Source of the DNA: Kitasatospora fiedleri | Lineage (GTDB): Bacteria > Actinomycetota > Actinomycetes > Streptomycetales > Streptomycetaceae | Direction: 5' to 3' | Assembly: GCF_948472415.1 (NCBI RefSeq) | Contig: NZ_OX419519.1 | Span: 4,898,001 to 4,962,000, forward strand | Length of the DNA stretch: 64,000 bases | Part shown: one piece after another, positions 1 to 8,330 of the stretch | How positions within the stretch are numbered: position 1 is the first letter of the stretch | Layout: each line of letters starts with the position of its first letter | Translations under genes and position numbers: made by a program | The notes under the pieces: model-generated | Database searches by the model: none | Told to the model about the DNA's origin: nothing | Seen by the model: only the letters and a program-made list of their open reading frames with translations

Positions 1-124
1 AGGGCTGGAACGAGGGCCGGAACGAGGGCTGGAACGAGGGCTGGAACGAAGGGCTGGAACGAGGGCCGGAACGAGGGCTGGAACGAAGGGCTGGAACGAA
101 GGGCTGGAACGAAGGGCTGGAACG
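1..124. repeat. 12/13-bp tandem repeat array
   Basis: Ten head-to-tail copies of a unit like aGGGCTGGAACG fill the left edge of the window. Six are 12 bp and four carry one extra A (13 bp), so the reading frame drifts and the array cannot be a simple in-frame protein repeat. Two copies have GGGCCGG instead of GGGCTGG. The array probably extends left of the window. No gene is visible in it. Confidence 0.9.
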
Positions 125-142
125 AGGGACCGGGCCGCGGAC

Positions 143-556
143 GCCGGGCTGCGGCAGCAGGGCGTCCGGGCCCGGGGTGCCCCTGCCGGGAGTCGCCCGT
201 CCGGGACGAGCCGCAGGCGCTCGCGGCCCCGTGGCGGGGGCCAGGTCGGGGGTCGGGTTTCCGTGCCGCCGGGCTGCGGCAGCAGGGCGTCCGGGCCCGG
301 GGTGCCCCTGCCGGGAGTCGCCCGTCCGGGACGAGCCGCAGGCGCTCGCGGCCCCGTGGCGGGGGCCAGGTCGGGGGTCGGGTTTCCGTGCCGCCGGGCT
401 GCGGCAGCAGGGCGTCCGGGCCCGGGGTGCCCCTGCCGGGAGTCGCCCGTCCGGGACGAGCCGCAGGCGCTCGCGGCCCCGTGGCGGGGGCCGGGCCGGG
501 GGTCGGGTTTCCGTGCCGCCGGGCTGCGGCAGCAGGGCGTCCGGGCCCGGGGTGCC
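143..556. repeat. 125-bp minisatellite, 3.3 copies
   Basis: A 125-bp unit beginning GCCGGGCTGCGGCAGCAGG starts at 143, 268 and 393, with a truncated fourth copy (about 39 bp) at 518. Copies 1 and 2 look identical and copy 3 differs by two bases near its end. Because 125 is not a multiple of three, each copy is read in a different frame, and long Arg/Gly/Pro-rich open frames across it are artefacts. It ends about 15 bp before the stop codon of the phosphatase gene on the minus strand. Confidence 0.92.
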
Positions 557-571
557 GGCGTGGGGCTGCGG

Positions 572-1330
572 TCAGGTCGAGAGGTGGTCGGTGCGGTTCC
601 AGCCGGTCGGGCGCAGCCGTCCCTCGTGGGACCGCCACGTGCTGGTCGAGCAGTTCGCCACCGGGGGCAGGGCCAGCAGCTCCCGCTCGGTCGGCCGGTC
701 CAGGACGTGGCGCAGCATCAGGACCGTGCAGTCGTGCGCCACCACCAGCACCGGCCGGCCGGCCTCCTCCGCGCACAGGTCGCGCAGCAGGTCGCGGACC
801 CGCAGGGCCACGTCCAGCCAGGACTCGCCGCCCGGCGGGCGGTAGTACAGCTCGCCCATCCGCCGCCGCCGGGCCGCCTCCGCGGGGTGGTCGCGTTCGA
901 TCGCGGCCTTGGTGAGCATCTCCAGCACGCCAAGCTCGCGGTCCCGCAGCCGCTCGTCGTGGCGCACCGCCAGCCCCACCTGGACGGCTCCCAGCCCGGA
1001 CGCCTGGGCCAGCGCGATCCGGGCGGTCTCGGCGGTGCGCACGTACGGGGAGCACCACACCGAGCGCGGCCGGTCGGCGGGCGGCAGTTCGGCCCACCAG
1101 CGGCCCAGGTCGCGGGCCTGGTCCTGGCCGTGCAGGGAGAGCGGGATGTCGGCGTCCCGGCAGGTGATCGGGACGGCGAGCGCGCCGCTGGCGTCCGCGT
1201 GCCGGAACTCCACGTTGGCGGTGGACTCGCCGTGCCGGGTGGCGATCAGGAGCGAGGGCAGTCTCGGTCCGGGGTCCGGCTGCTGCGCCTCCGGACGGTG
1301 CCCGTTGCGTACCGTGGTGAGGTCGGTCAT
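572..1330 (-). CDS. histidine phosphatase family protein
   Basis: Encodes 252 residues of the phosphoglycerate-mutase/histidine phosphatase fold. The phosphoacceptor motif is TRHGES with His at about residue 33, and the second catalytic His lies in VVAHDCTVLMLRHV near the C-terminus. The ATG at 1330 is preceded by GGGGAG at a good distance; an in-frame extension to 1525 has poor coding quality and no better start. No signal peptide or membrane segment is seen. The gene stands alone between the repeat arrays and the symporter operon, so the substrate (phospho-sugar, nucleotide or protein) cannot be inferred from context. Confidence 0.85.
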   Translation of the reverse strand: MTDLTTVRNGHRPEAQQPDPGPRLPSLLIATRHGESTANVEFRHADASGALAVPITCRDADIPLSLHGQDQARDLGRWWAELPPADRPRSVWCSPYVRTAETARIALAQASGLGAVQVGLAVRHDERLRDRELGVLEMLTKAAIERDHPAEAARRRRMGELYYRPPGGESWLDVALRVRDLLRDLCAEEAGRPVLVVAHDCTVLMLRHVLDRPTERELLALPPVANCSTSTWRSHEGRLRPTGWNRTDHLST

Positions 1331-1414
1331 GGCGGTGGCTCCCCGTGGTCGGTGGCGCGGGCGAGTGGACCCGTCTCCCCCGGTCTCTCCAGGGAGCGGG
1401 CGGTCATAACAGAT

Positions 1415-1458
1415 GGTCGCGCCGTCACCCCAGTGTCGATCGGGGCAACGGCGCGACC
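1415..1458 (-). terminator. terminator of the symporter operon
   Basis: GGTCGCGCCGT (1415-1425) pairs perfectly with ACGGCGCGACC (1448-1458), with further CCCC/GGGG pairing inside. It lies just past the symporter stop codon and upstream of the phosphatase start. Confidence 0.6.
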
Positions 1459-1496
1459 ACAGGGCGCATGGCGCGGCTATGCGCGCCCCCGGTGCG

Positions 1497-3116
1497 TCAG
1501 TGCGCCACCGCGGGCTGTGGAGCACGCTCCACGGCCTCGTCGCCGGACTCCGCGGAATAGTCCGCCTTCGAGGTCTCGTCGGCCCCCTCCGGGGCCTTCA
1601 GGGCCCGCAGCACCAGCGTCAGGACCACGGCCACCGCCAGGTTCAGCACGAACGCGGTCAGACCGATGTAGCCGGTCTGCCCGATCCCCGGGATGTTCGA
1701 GCTGCTGCCGCCGAAGTGCTTGGTGGCCGGGGAGGAGATCCCCCAGGCCAGCCAGGTGCCGTACACCATGCCGACCGCCCAGCCCGCCAGCAGCGCCCAG
1801 CGGTGGAACCACCGGGTGAACAGGCCCGCCACCAGCGCCACCGCGGTCTGCAGGATCCACAGGCCGCCCAGCAGCTGGAAGTTGATCGCCACCTGCTTGT
1901 CCATCAGCAGCACGAACACCAGCGCGCCGACCTTCACCAGCAGCGAGGCGATCTTCGCCACCCGGGTCTCCTCGGCCGGCGTCGCGTCCGGCTTCAGGAA
2001 CTCCTTGTAGACGTTCCGGGTGAACAGGTTCGCCGCCGCGATCGACATGATCGCCGCCGGCACCAGCGCGCCGATCCCGATCGCCGCGAACGCCACCCCG
2101 GTGAACCAGGACGGGAACATGTCCGCGAACAGCTGCGGCACCGCCAGCTGGCTGTTGTAGCCCTTCACACCCTTGCCCACCCCGGCCGCGATCGCCAGGA
2201 AGCCCAGCAGCGCCAGCAGGCCCAGCATCAGCGAGTACGCCGGCATGATCGCCATGTTCCGGCGCACCGTGTTGCGCGACTTCGAGGCCAGCACGCCGGT
2301 CACCGAGTGCGGGTACATGAACAGCGCCAGCGCCGAACCGAACGCCAGCGTCGCGTACGCCCACTGCCCCGACGGGCCGACCACCAGCGCCCCGCTCGGC
2401 TTCCCGTTCGCCCCGAGCGTGGCGAACTTGTGCTGCGCCGCGTCGAACACGTGCCCGTAGCCGCCCAGCCGCATCGGGATGTAGACCACCGCCACGATGA
2501 TCACGATGTAGACCAGCGCGTCCTTGACGAACGCGATCAGCGCCGGCGCCCGCAGGCCCGAGGAGTACGTGTACGCGGCCAGCACGCCGAACGCGATGAA
2601 CAGCGGCAGGTCCTTCAGGAACCAGTTGCCGCTGCCGCCCACGCCCAGCACGTCCAGTACCGCCTGGATGCCGACCAGCTGCAGCGCCACGTACGGCATG
2701 GTCGCCAGGATGCCGGTCAGCGCCACCGCCACCGACAGCCCGCGCGAGCCGTACCGGCCGCGCACGAAGTCCGCCGGCGTCACGTACCCGTGCACCCGCG
2801 ACACCGACCACAGCCGGGGCAGGAACAGGAACACCAGAGGGTACGCGATGATCGTGTACGGCACCGCGAAGAAGCCCGCGGCGCCGGCCGCGTAGATCGC
2901 CGCCGGCACCGCGATGAACGTGTACGCGGTGTACAGGTCGCCGCCCAGCAGGAACCAGGTGATCCAGGTGCCGAAGCTCCGGCCGCCCAGCCCCCACTCG
3001 TGCAGGTGCGCGGCGTCCGCGGCGCGCCGCCAGCGGGAGGCCAGGAAGCCCATCACCGTCACCGCGGCGAAGAACAGCAGGAAGACCGTCATCGCGGTCC
3101 AGTCGACGTGCTTCAC
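1497..3116 (-). CDS. sodium:solute symporter (SSS family, MctP-like)
   Basis: Encodes 539 residues with about 13 hydrophobic segments, the usual size of SSS-family permeases. The N-terminal segment (VDWTAMTVFLLFFAAVTVMG) and the EWGLGGRSFGTWITWFLLGG stretch resemble monocarboxylate permeases of the MctP type. The start is GTG at 3116, overlapping the stop of the upstream DUF3311 gene by 4 nt (GTGA), so the two are translationally coupled. DUF3311 partners are typical of this branch of the family. A monocarboxylate such as lactate, pyruvate or acetate is likely by family, but the substrate is not shown by sequence. Confidence 0.88.
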   Translation of the reverse strand: MKHVDWTAMTVFLLFFAAVTVMGFLASRWRRAADAAHLHEWGLGGRSFGTWITWFLLGGDLYTAYTFIAVPAAIYAAGAAGFFAVPYTIIAYPLVFLFLPRLWSVSRVHGYVTPADFVRGRYGSRGLSVAVALTGILATMPYVALQLVGIQAVLDVLGVGGSGNWFLKDLPLFIAFGVLAAYTYSSGLRAPALIAFVKDALVYIVIIVAVVYIPMRLGGYGHVFDAAQHKFATLGANGKPSGALVVGPSGQWAYATLAFGSALALFMYPHSVTGVLASKSRNTVRRNMAIMPAYSLMLGLLALLGFLAIAAGVGKGVKGYNSQLAVPQLFADMFPSWFTGVAFAAIGIGALVPAAIMSIAAANLFTRNVYKEFLKPDATPAEETRVAKIASLLVKVGALVFVLLMDKQVAINFQLLGGLWILQTAVALVAGLFTRWFHRWALLAGWAVGMVYGTWLAWGISSPATKHFGGSSSNIPGIGQTGYIGLTAFVLNLAVAVVLTLVLRALKAPEGADETSKADYSAESGDEAVERAPQPAVAH

Positions 3117-3418
3117 GACCGGCCCCCGTCCGACGGCTGGGCGGGCAGGACCGGGACGGCGGCGGGGACGGCCTTGCGGGCCGCCTCGTCCCGCCGGATC
3201 AGCAGGTACGCGGCGCCGGTGAACAGCGCCGACACCGGCACCCACAGCAGCTGGTACCAGTAGAAGAACGGCATTCCGCCGAGTTCGGGAGAGGTCTTGC
3301 TGTAGGACGGCACCCACAGCACCACCACGATCGGCACCAGCAGGCACAGGCCGGCCAGCACCCGGGCGGGGGAGACCACGGGCGGTGCGCCCGCGGCAGG
3401 GACTTGGGACGACGACAC
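3113..3418 (-). CDS. DUF3311 small membrane protein
   Basis: Encodes 101 residues with two predicted membrane helices (about 19-37 and 52-72). Between them is the segment GGMPFFYWYQLLWVP, characteristic of DUF3311. It starts with GTG at 3418 behind AGGAGC and overlaps the following symporter start by 4 nt. The family is found as the short partner encoded directly upstream of SSS symporters and is presumed to be an accessory subunit. No catalytic residues are evident. Confidence 0.85.
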   Translation of the reverse strand: MSSSQVPAAGAPPVVSPARVLAGLCLLVPIVVVLWVPSYSKTSPELGGMPFFYWYQLLWVPVSALFTGAAYLLIRRDEAARKAVPAAVPVLPAQPSDGGRS

Positions 3419-3567
3419 GAGCGGCTCCTGGCTGACGAGGAGTCACCTCAGTGGCACCGCAACGCACATGGCTGTGCGCCCGCCGAGCAGCACCCTCGGT
3501 GATCGAAAGGTCCCCGAGAGGCTAGGGCAGCGGAGCGACCCGTGTCACTACCCGGTCAACCCGGATC

Positions 3568-3591
3568 GCCCGTTCACACGCCCGTTCACAC
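3568..3591. repeat. 12-bp direct repeat, two copies
   Basis: GCCCGTTCACAC occurs twice in tandem immediately downstream of dasR and upstream of the symporter operon. It resembles PhoP direct-repeat units but the period is 12 rather than 11. Confidence 0.5.
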
Positions 3592-3595
3592 GGAC

Positions 3596-4381
3596 TCACA
3601 CCGGCCGGTTCAACCGCGTGATGAACTTGTACCGGTCGCCGCGGTAGATCGAGCGCACCCACTCGACCGGCGCGCCGTCCGCGTCGAAGGAGTGCCGGGA
3701 CAGCTGCAGCATCGGCAGGCCCAGGTCGGAGCCGAGCAGGCCGGCCTCGCGCGGGTTGGCCAGGGTGGTCTCGATGGTCTCCTCGGCCTCCGCGACCGTC
3801 ACCCCGTAGACCTCGCGCAGCGCGGTGTACAGCGAGTTGTGCTTGGCCAGGTTGCGCCGGAGCGCGGGGAAGCGCTTGGCGGACAGGTGCGCCACCTCGA
3901 TGGCCATCGGGTCGCCGTTGGCCAGCCGCAGGCGCTCGATCCGCAGCACCCGGCCGCCGGGCTTGATGTCCAGCAGCGGGGCGAGCCGCTCGTCGGCGGA
4001 GATGTAGGCGACCTCGACCAGCCGGGAGGTCGGCTCCAGGCCCTGGGCGCGCATGTCCTCGGTGTACGAGGTGAGCTGGAGGGCCTGGGCGACCTTCGGC
4101 TTGGCGACGAAGGTGCCCTTGCCCTGGATGCGCTCCAGCCGGCCCTCGACGACCAGCTCCTGCAGGGCCTGCCGGACGGTGGTGCGCGAGGTGTCGAACT
4201 GGGCGGCCAGCGCGCGCTCCGGCGGGACCGGCGTCCCGGCCGGCTGGGTCTCGGTCAGCTGCAGCAGGTGCCGCTTGAGGCCGTAGTACTTGGGGACCCG
4301 GGCCGTGGCGGTGGCAGGGCCGGTCTGGGTCGGCACGGTGGAGCCCTCGGCGAGCGCCGCCGTGTCCCTGTCGCCACTCAT
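3596..4381 (-). CDS. dasR: GntR/HutC-family regulator DasR
   Basis: Encodes 261 residues. The N-terminal winged helix contains PPERALAAQFDTSRTTVRQA and VEGRLERIQGKGTFVAKP, followed by a UTRA effector domain ending in EWVRSIYRGDRYKFITRLNRP. This closely matches the DasR sequence I remember from S. coelicolor, the GlcN-6-P-responsive master regulator of chitin and aminosugar use. ATG at 4381 was chosen because the DasR N-terminus (variable head, then ARVPKYY) aligns and the longer frame has no coding quality. It lies downstream of dasD on the same strand, and its likely targets (dre sites) are at 9798-9915, 10847-10887, 13809-13865 and 38698-38713. Confidence 0.95.
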   Translation of the reverse strand: MSGDRDTAALAEGSTVPTQTGPATATARVPKYYGLKRHLLQLTETQPAGTPVPPERALAAQFDTSRTTVRQALQELVVEGRLERIQGKGTFVAKPKVAQALQLTSYTEDMRAQGLEPTSRLVEVAYISADERLAPLLDIKPGGRVLRIERLRLANGDPMAIEVAHLSAKRFPALRRNLAKHNSLYTALREVYGVTVAEAEETIETTLANPREAGLLGSDLGLPMLQLSRHSFDADGAPVEWVRSIYRGDRYKFITRLNRPV

Positions 4382-4407
4382 GGCAGCTCTCACTCCTCGT
4401 TGGAGGC

Positions 4408-4423
4408 GGTCCCTTAACGGACC
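4408..4423. promoter_or_regulatory. palindrome upstream of dasR
   Basis: GGTCCCTTAACGGACC has 5-bp perfect arms (GGTCC/GGACC) and lies 27 nt before the dasR start codon. It shares the arm bases of a dre site but lacks its centre, so autoregulation is only a possibility. Confidence 0.3.
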
Positions 4424-4570
4424 CCTAAGTCCTATGTAACAGCACATGTTTGCACGCACGGGAGAGCAAACGTGAGCCCTCGGCCGCATTCGCGGCCGGT
4501 GGCGGGCCCGTGGCGGCCCGGTGGCGGCCCCGCGGGCCTTCCGGGGGCTCCGGACGGCCCCGGTCAACGC

Positions 4571-4613
4571 GACGGGCCCGGAACGGGCGCCAGGCGCCCG
4601 CCCCGGGCCCGTC
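4571..4613 (-). terminator. terminator downstream of dasD
   Basis: GACGGGCCCGG (4571-4581) pairs with CCGGGCCCGTC (4603-4613), and an inner GGGCGC/GCGCCC hairpin lies between them. It lies 9 bp beyond the dasD stop and separates the dasBCD operon from dasR. Confidence 0.7.
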
Positions 4614-4622
4614 CCGAGTGTC

Positions 4623-6197
4623 TCAGCCGGCCTGGACGGCCGTCACCGCGAGCCCCGCCAGCGCCTCCGCCGCGGCGATCGCGCAGACCCGCGAGCCGCC
4701 GTAGGTGGCCAGCGTGGTCACCCCGCGCGGGGCGAACAGCTCGGCCACGCCGTGGGCGGTGCCGATCTCCACCACCACCGCGTCCGGCCGGTGCTCGACC
4801 AGGGCCAGCGCGGCCCGGCGCATCCAGCCGTGCCGGTGCACGTCGCGCACCACCAGCACCAGCGGGCGGCCGACCGCGGCGCCCAGCAGCGGGGCGGTGT
4901 CGATCTCGGCGTCGTCGGCGGCCACCGCGACGTGCAGCAGGCCGGAGCCCTCGGTCACCGTCGCGGGCGGGGAGACCCGGCTGGAGGTGGTGCCGGGCAC
5001 CAGCTCGGCCAGCGGCCCGGCCACGCCCCACGGGGTCTCGTCGCCGGCCGCGATGTTCGCGCCGGGGGAGAACTCCACCACGTGCGGGACGCCGCCCAGC
5101 GGGCGCAGCCCGCCGGTGATCCGCAGCGCCCGGCGGGCGGCGGTCAGACCGACGCCGACCTCGGCCTGCTGGCCGACCAGCGAGGCCCGCAGCTCGGCCG
5201 ACCAGCGGGCGACGGCCCGGTTGCGCTCGGCGGCCTCGTGCAGCCGTTCGGCGGACAGCCGGCCCTCGCGGACCGCCCAGACCAGGGCGTCGCGCAGGTA
5301 GACGAAGGCGTCCTCGTCCTGGAGGCCGCCGCCGACGCAGATGGTGTCGGCACCGGCCGCGACGGCCCGCACCGAGCCGGCCGCGACGCCGTGGGTGCCG
5401 GAGATGGCGCCCATCTCGATGCCGTCGGTGACGATCAGCCCGTCGAAGCCGAGCTCCTCGCGGAGCAGGCCGGTCAGGATGCGCTGCGACATGGTCGCGG
5501 GCAGCTGGGCGTCGTAGGCGTCGAACAGGATGTGCGCGGTCATGATGCTCTTCGCGCCGGCCGCGATGGCGGCGCGGAAGGGCAGCAGGTGCGCGGCGAA
5601 CTGGTCGGCGGCCAGGTCGATCCGGGGCAGCCCGAGGTGCGAGTCGCCGGCGGTGTCGCCGTGGCCCGGGAAGTGCTTGGCGCAGGCCGCGACGCCGGCC
5701 GACTGCAGGCCGCGGACGTAGGCGGCGGTGTGCCGGGCGGCCAGCTCGCCGTCGCCGCCGAAGGACCGGACGCCGATCACCGGGTTGTCCGGGTTGGAGT
5801 TGACGTCCGCGTCGGGCGCGTAGTTGAGGTTCACGCCGACGCCGGCCAGGTCGAACCCGATGGAGCGGGCGACCCGCTCGGTGAGGTCGGTGTCGTCGAC
5901 CTCACCGAGCGCCAGGTTGCCGGGGTAGGAGGAACCGCTGACCACTTCGAGGCGGGTGACGTCGCCGCCCTCCTCGTCGGTGGCGACCAGCAGCTCGCCG
6001 TTGAGGGCGTACAGCTCCGAGGTGAGCGCGGCGACCTGCTGCGGGGTGCGGATGTTGCGGCCGAACAGGGCGACGCCGCCGAGTTCGCCGTCGCCCAGTC
6101 TGCGGCGCAGCCACTCGGGCGCGGTCAGACCGGCGAAGCCGGGCTGCAGGACCGCTCCGGCGTCGCGGAGGAGATCGGCGCTTTCCGTACCGGGCAT
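4623..6197 (-). CDS. dasD: glycoside hydrolase family 3 beta-N-acetylglucosaminidase DasD
   Basis: Encodes 524 residues. The GH3/NagZ hallmark KHFPGHG lies at about 174-180, followed by the catalytic Asp-Ser-His at 185-187. The nucleophile Asp is at about 258 in LIVTDGIEMGAISG. No signal peptide is seen, so it should act in the cytoplasm, hydrolysing imported chitobiose or other GlcNAc-terminated oligosaccharides to GlcNAc. ATG at 6197 is preceded by GGAAGG. It is last in the dasB-dasC-dasD run, 62 nt after dasC, matching the S. coelicolor das order. Confidence 0.92.
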   Translation of the reverse strand: MPGTESADLLRDAGAVLQPGFAGLTAPEWLRRRLGDGELGGVALFGRNIRTPQQVAALTSELYALNGELLVATDEEGGDVTRLEVVSGSSYPGNLALGEVDDTDLTERVARSIGFDLAGVGVNLNYAPDADVNSNPDNPVIGVRSFGGDGELAARHTAAYVRGLQSAGVAACAKHFPGHGDTAGDSHLGLPRIDLAADQFAAHLLPFRAAIAAGAKSIMTAHILFDAYDAQLPATMSQRILTGLLREELGFDGLIVTDGIEMGAISGTHGVAAGSVRAVAAGADTICVGGGLQDEDAFVYLRDALVWAVREGRLSAERLHEAAERNRAVARWSAELRASLVGQQAEVGVGLTAARRALRITGGLRPLGGVPHVVEFSPGANIAAGDETPWGVAGPLAELVPGTTSSRVSPPATVTEGSGLLHVAVAADDAEIDTAPLLGAAVGRPLVLVVRDVHRHGWMRRAALALVEHRPDAVVVEIGTAHGVAELFAPRGVTTLATYGGSRVCAIAAAEALAGLAVTAVQAG

Positions 6198-6259
6198 CGC
6201 CTTGGTTCCTTCCCTGGAGGTGGAGGTGTGACAGGTGCAGTGGGGTGGGGAAAGGGGGC

Positions 6260-7180
6260 TCAGCCCTTGACCGCACCGGCGGTGAGACCCGCCGACACCT
6301 TCTTCTGGAAGAACACGAACAGGATGATCACGGGCAGCGAGACCAGCAGACCGCCGGCCATCTGCGCGCCGTAGTCCGCGCCGCGGGTGGGAGTGGTCGA
6401 GTAGAACGTCAGCCAGGTCATCGAGGTGTTCATGCCGCTGGTGCCCAGCAGGGTCTTGGCGACGATGAACTCGTTCCAGGCCTGGATCCAGCTGTACACC
6501 GAGGTGGTGATCAGACCGGGCAGGGTGAGCGGCAGGATGACGCGGAAGAACGCGCCCCACTGGGTGCAGCCGTCGACCATCGCGGCCTCGTCCAGCTCCG
6601 CCGGGATGTTCACGATGAACGAGCGCAGCGTCCAGATCACGTACGGGACGGTGAAGACCAGGTAGGCGAGGATGACGCCGAACAGGCCGCCGGTCATGTT
6701 GAGGCTGTTCATCACCACGAACAGCGGGATGATGATCGCCAGCAGCGGCACCATCTGGACCACCAGCATGGTGACGATGAAGAAGTTGCGGCCGCGGAAG
6801 TTGAACCGGGCCACGCCGACCGCGGCCAGGAAGCCGACCGCGACGCCCAGCACGACCGCGCCCAGGGTCAGCACCAGGGTGTGCCCGAGGCTGGGCAGGA
6901 ACTGGTCGTCGTCGAAGATCGTCCGGTAGCTGTCGAGCGAGAACGAGGAGGGCCAGAAGGTCGGGTCCTTGGAGATCAGGTCCTTGTTCGTCTTGAACGT
7001 GGTGATGATCATCCAGTAGATCGGGAAGGCCATCACGACCGCCACGAGCAGGGCGAGGGTGTTCCAGACCCAGGTCATGGCGCCGCTGCGGCCGACCTCG
7101 GTCTCCTTGACCTTCTTCCGCTTGACCGGCGGGAGCGGCTGCTGGGTCTTCGGAGCGGTGGTGGAGACGTCCGTGGTCAT
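6260..7180 (-). CDS. dasC: ABC sugar permease DasC
   Basis: Encodes 306 residues of a MalG/CUT1-type inner-membrane permease with six hydrophobic segments. The EAA loop ELDEAAMVDGCTQWGAFFRV, which docks the ATPase, is clear. Its ATG overlaps the dasB stop by 4 nt (7177-7180), so expression is coupled. It forms the channel of the chitobiose importer with DasB. The required ATPase is not encoded in this window; in Streptomyces the shared MsiK ATPase serves such systems. Confidence 0.93.
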   Translation of the reverse strand: MTTDVSTTAPKTQQPLPPVKRKKVKETEVGRSGAMTWVWNTLALLVAVVMAFPIYWMIITTFKTNKDLISKDPTFWPSSFSLDSYRTIFDDDQFLPSLGHTLVLTLGAVVLGVAVGFLAAVGVARFNFRGRNFFIVTMLVVQMVPLLAIIIPLFVVMNSLNMTGGLFGVILAYLVFTVPYVIWTLRSFIVNIPAELDEAAMVDGCTQWGAFFRVILPLTLPGLITTSVYSWIQAWNEFIVAKTLLGTSGMNTSMTWLTFYSTTPTRGADYGAQMAGGLLVSLPVIILFVFFQKKVSAGLTAGAVKG

Positions 7181-8166
7181 CGCTCGTTGGCTCCGATCTT
7201 GAGCATCTGGCGGATGTAGTACACGAGAACCGCCAGCATCATGACGATCATGGCGATCGAGATCACCGAGGCTTCGCTGTACCGGGAGGCGACGATGCCC
7301 TGCATGTACAGGTAGGTGCCGATGGTCCGGTAGCCGGGTTCGGGCGAGGTGTTGCGCAGCGCGAAGATCTGCGCGAAGACCTGGAAGTCCCAGATGAAGC
7401 TCAGCGCGGTGGAGATCATCAGGAACGGCCGGATGACCGGCAGGGTGACGTTGCGGAACGCCTGGAACGCGTTGGCGCCGTCCAGCTTGGCGGCCTCCAT
7501 CAGCTCCTTGGGCACCTGGGTCAGCGCGGCGTACAGGCCCAGCACCAGGAAGGGCAGCGCGCCCCAGATGACCACCGCGGCGCCGACCACGTAGAGGCCG
7601 ACGTGCGCGTCGGCGAACCAGTCGTAGTTCTTCCAGGTCTCGTCGCCGGTGACCAGGTAGGCGATGTAGTCGACGACGCCGCCCTGCGGGGAGAACAGCC
7701 AGCGGAACACCTGGCCGTTGACCAGCGCCGGGATCGACCAGACGAACATCATCACGGTGATGACGGTGACCCGGACCCAGTTGGAGACCCGGTTGAGCAG
7801 CAGCGCCAGTGCCATCGACAGCACCATGGAGAGGATGACCAGCTCCGCGGTGAAGTAGACCGAGCGGAGCACGACCTCCCAGAACTCGCTGTCGCCGAAG
7901 ACCCGCGAGAAGCCGTCGAAGCCGATGTACTTCGCCCGCTCCGGGTGGACCAGCAGCGCGTACTTGTTGACGTTCTGGAAGGCCAGGTCGATCAGCCGGT
8001 ACAGCGGGTACGCCAGAACGCCCGCCAGTACGACGACCGCGGGCAGCAGCAGGGTGTAGGGGATGTAATGGCCGGCCGCGAAGAACCCGCGCCGCTGCGG
8101 CTTCCCCGTCGGGGCAGGCCCCTGGTTCTCGGACCGGGTCACGGTCTCGTTGGTGGTCACACTCAT
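7177..8166 (-). CDS. dasB: ABC sugar permease DasB
   Basis: Encodes 329 residues of a MalF-type permease with an N-terminal cytoplasmic tail and about six membrane helices. The EAA loop is KELMEAAKLDGANAFQAFRN. ATG at 8166 follows GGAAGGACC. It lies 164 nt downstream of dasA, separated by a strong hairpin (8211-8246), so full-length dasABC transcripts may be fewer than dasA messages. Confidence 0.93.
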   Translation of the reverse strand: MSVTTNETVTRSENQGPAPTGKPQRRGFFAAGHYIPYTLLLPAVVVLAGVLAYPLYRLIDLAFQNVNKYALLVHPERAKYIGFDGFSRVFGDSEFWEVVLRSVYFTAELVILSMVLSMALALLLNRVSNWVRVTVITVMMFVWSIPALVNGQVFRWLFSPQGGVVDYIAYLVTGDETWKNYDWFADAHVGLYVVGAAVVIWGALPFLVLGLYAALTQVPKELMEAAKLDGANAFQAFRNVTLPVIRPFLMISTALSFIWDFQVFAQIFALRNTSPEPGYRTIGTYLYMQGIVASRYSEASVISIAMIVMMLAVLVYYIRQMLKIGANER

Positions 8167-8210
8167 CAGGGTCCTTCCCGGGCCCGCGGATCTGGTCGGT
8201 CCTGGCGCAC

Positions 8211-8246
8211 GGGTGGGCAGCCCGCGGTATCGCGGACTGCCCACCC
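8211..8246 (-). terminator. dasA-dasB intercistronic hairpin
   Basis: A 16-bp stem (8211-8226 with 8231-8246, one mismatch) with a 4-base loop GTAT lies between dasA and dasB. It lacks a U tract. It likely causes partial termination or stabilises the dasA 3' end, giving more binding protein than permease. Confidence 0.7.
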
Positions 8247-8330
8247 CCTATCCGGCGCTCAGTGCGGTGGTCCGTCCGGGGAGCACCGTTGGAACTCCCC
8301 GGGCCGACCTGCGGTTCAGCTGGAGCTGGA

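Noticed and set aside
1..124. CRISPR array
   Set aside because: Units are directly adjacent with no spacers and only 12-13 bp long.
177..1819. Long plus-strand open frames over the repeats and the phosphatase gene
   Set aside because: They read through 125-bp repeats in shifting frames and then antisense to a clear phosphatase gene; composition is Arg/Gly/Pro only.
3568..3591. PHO box before the symporter operon
   Set aside because: GTTCACAC repeats have a 12-nt period, not the 11-nt phase of PhoP units, and lie more than 150 nt from the operon start.
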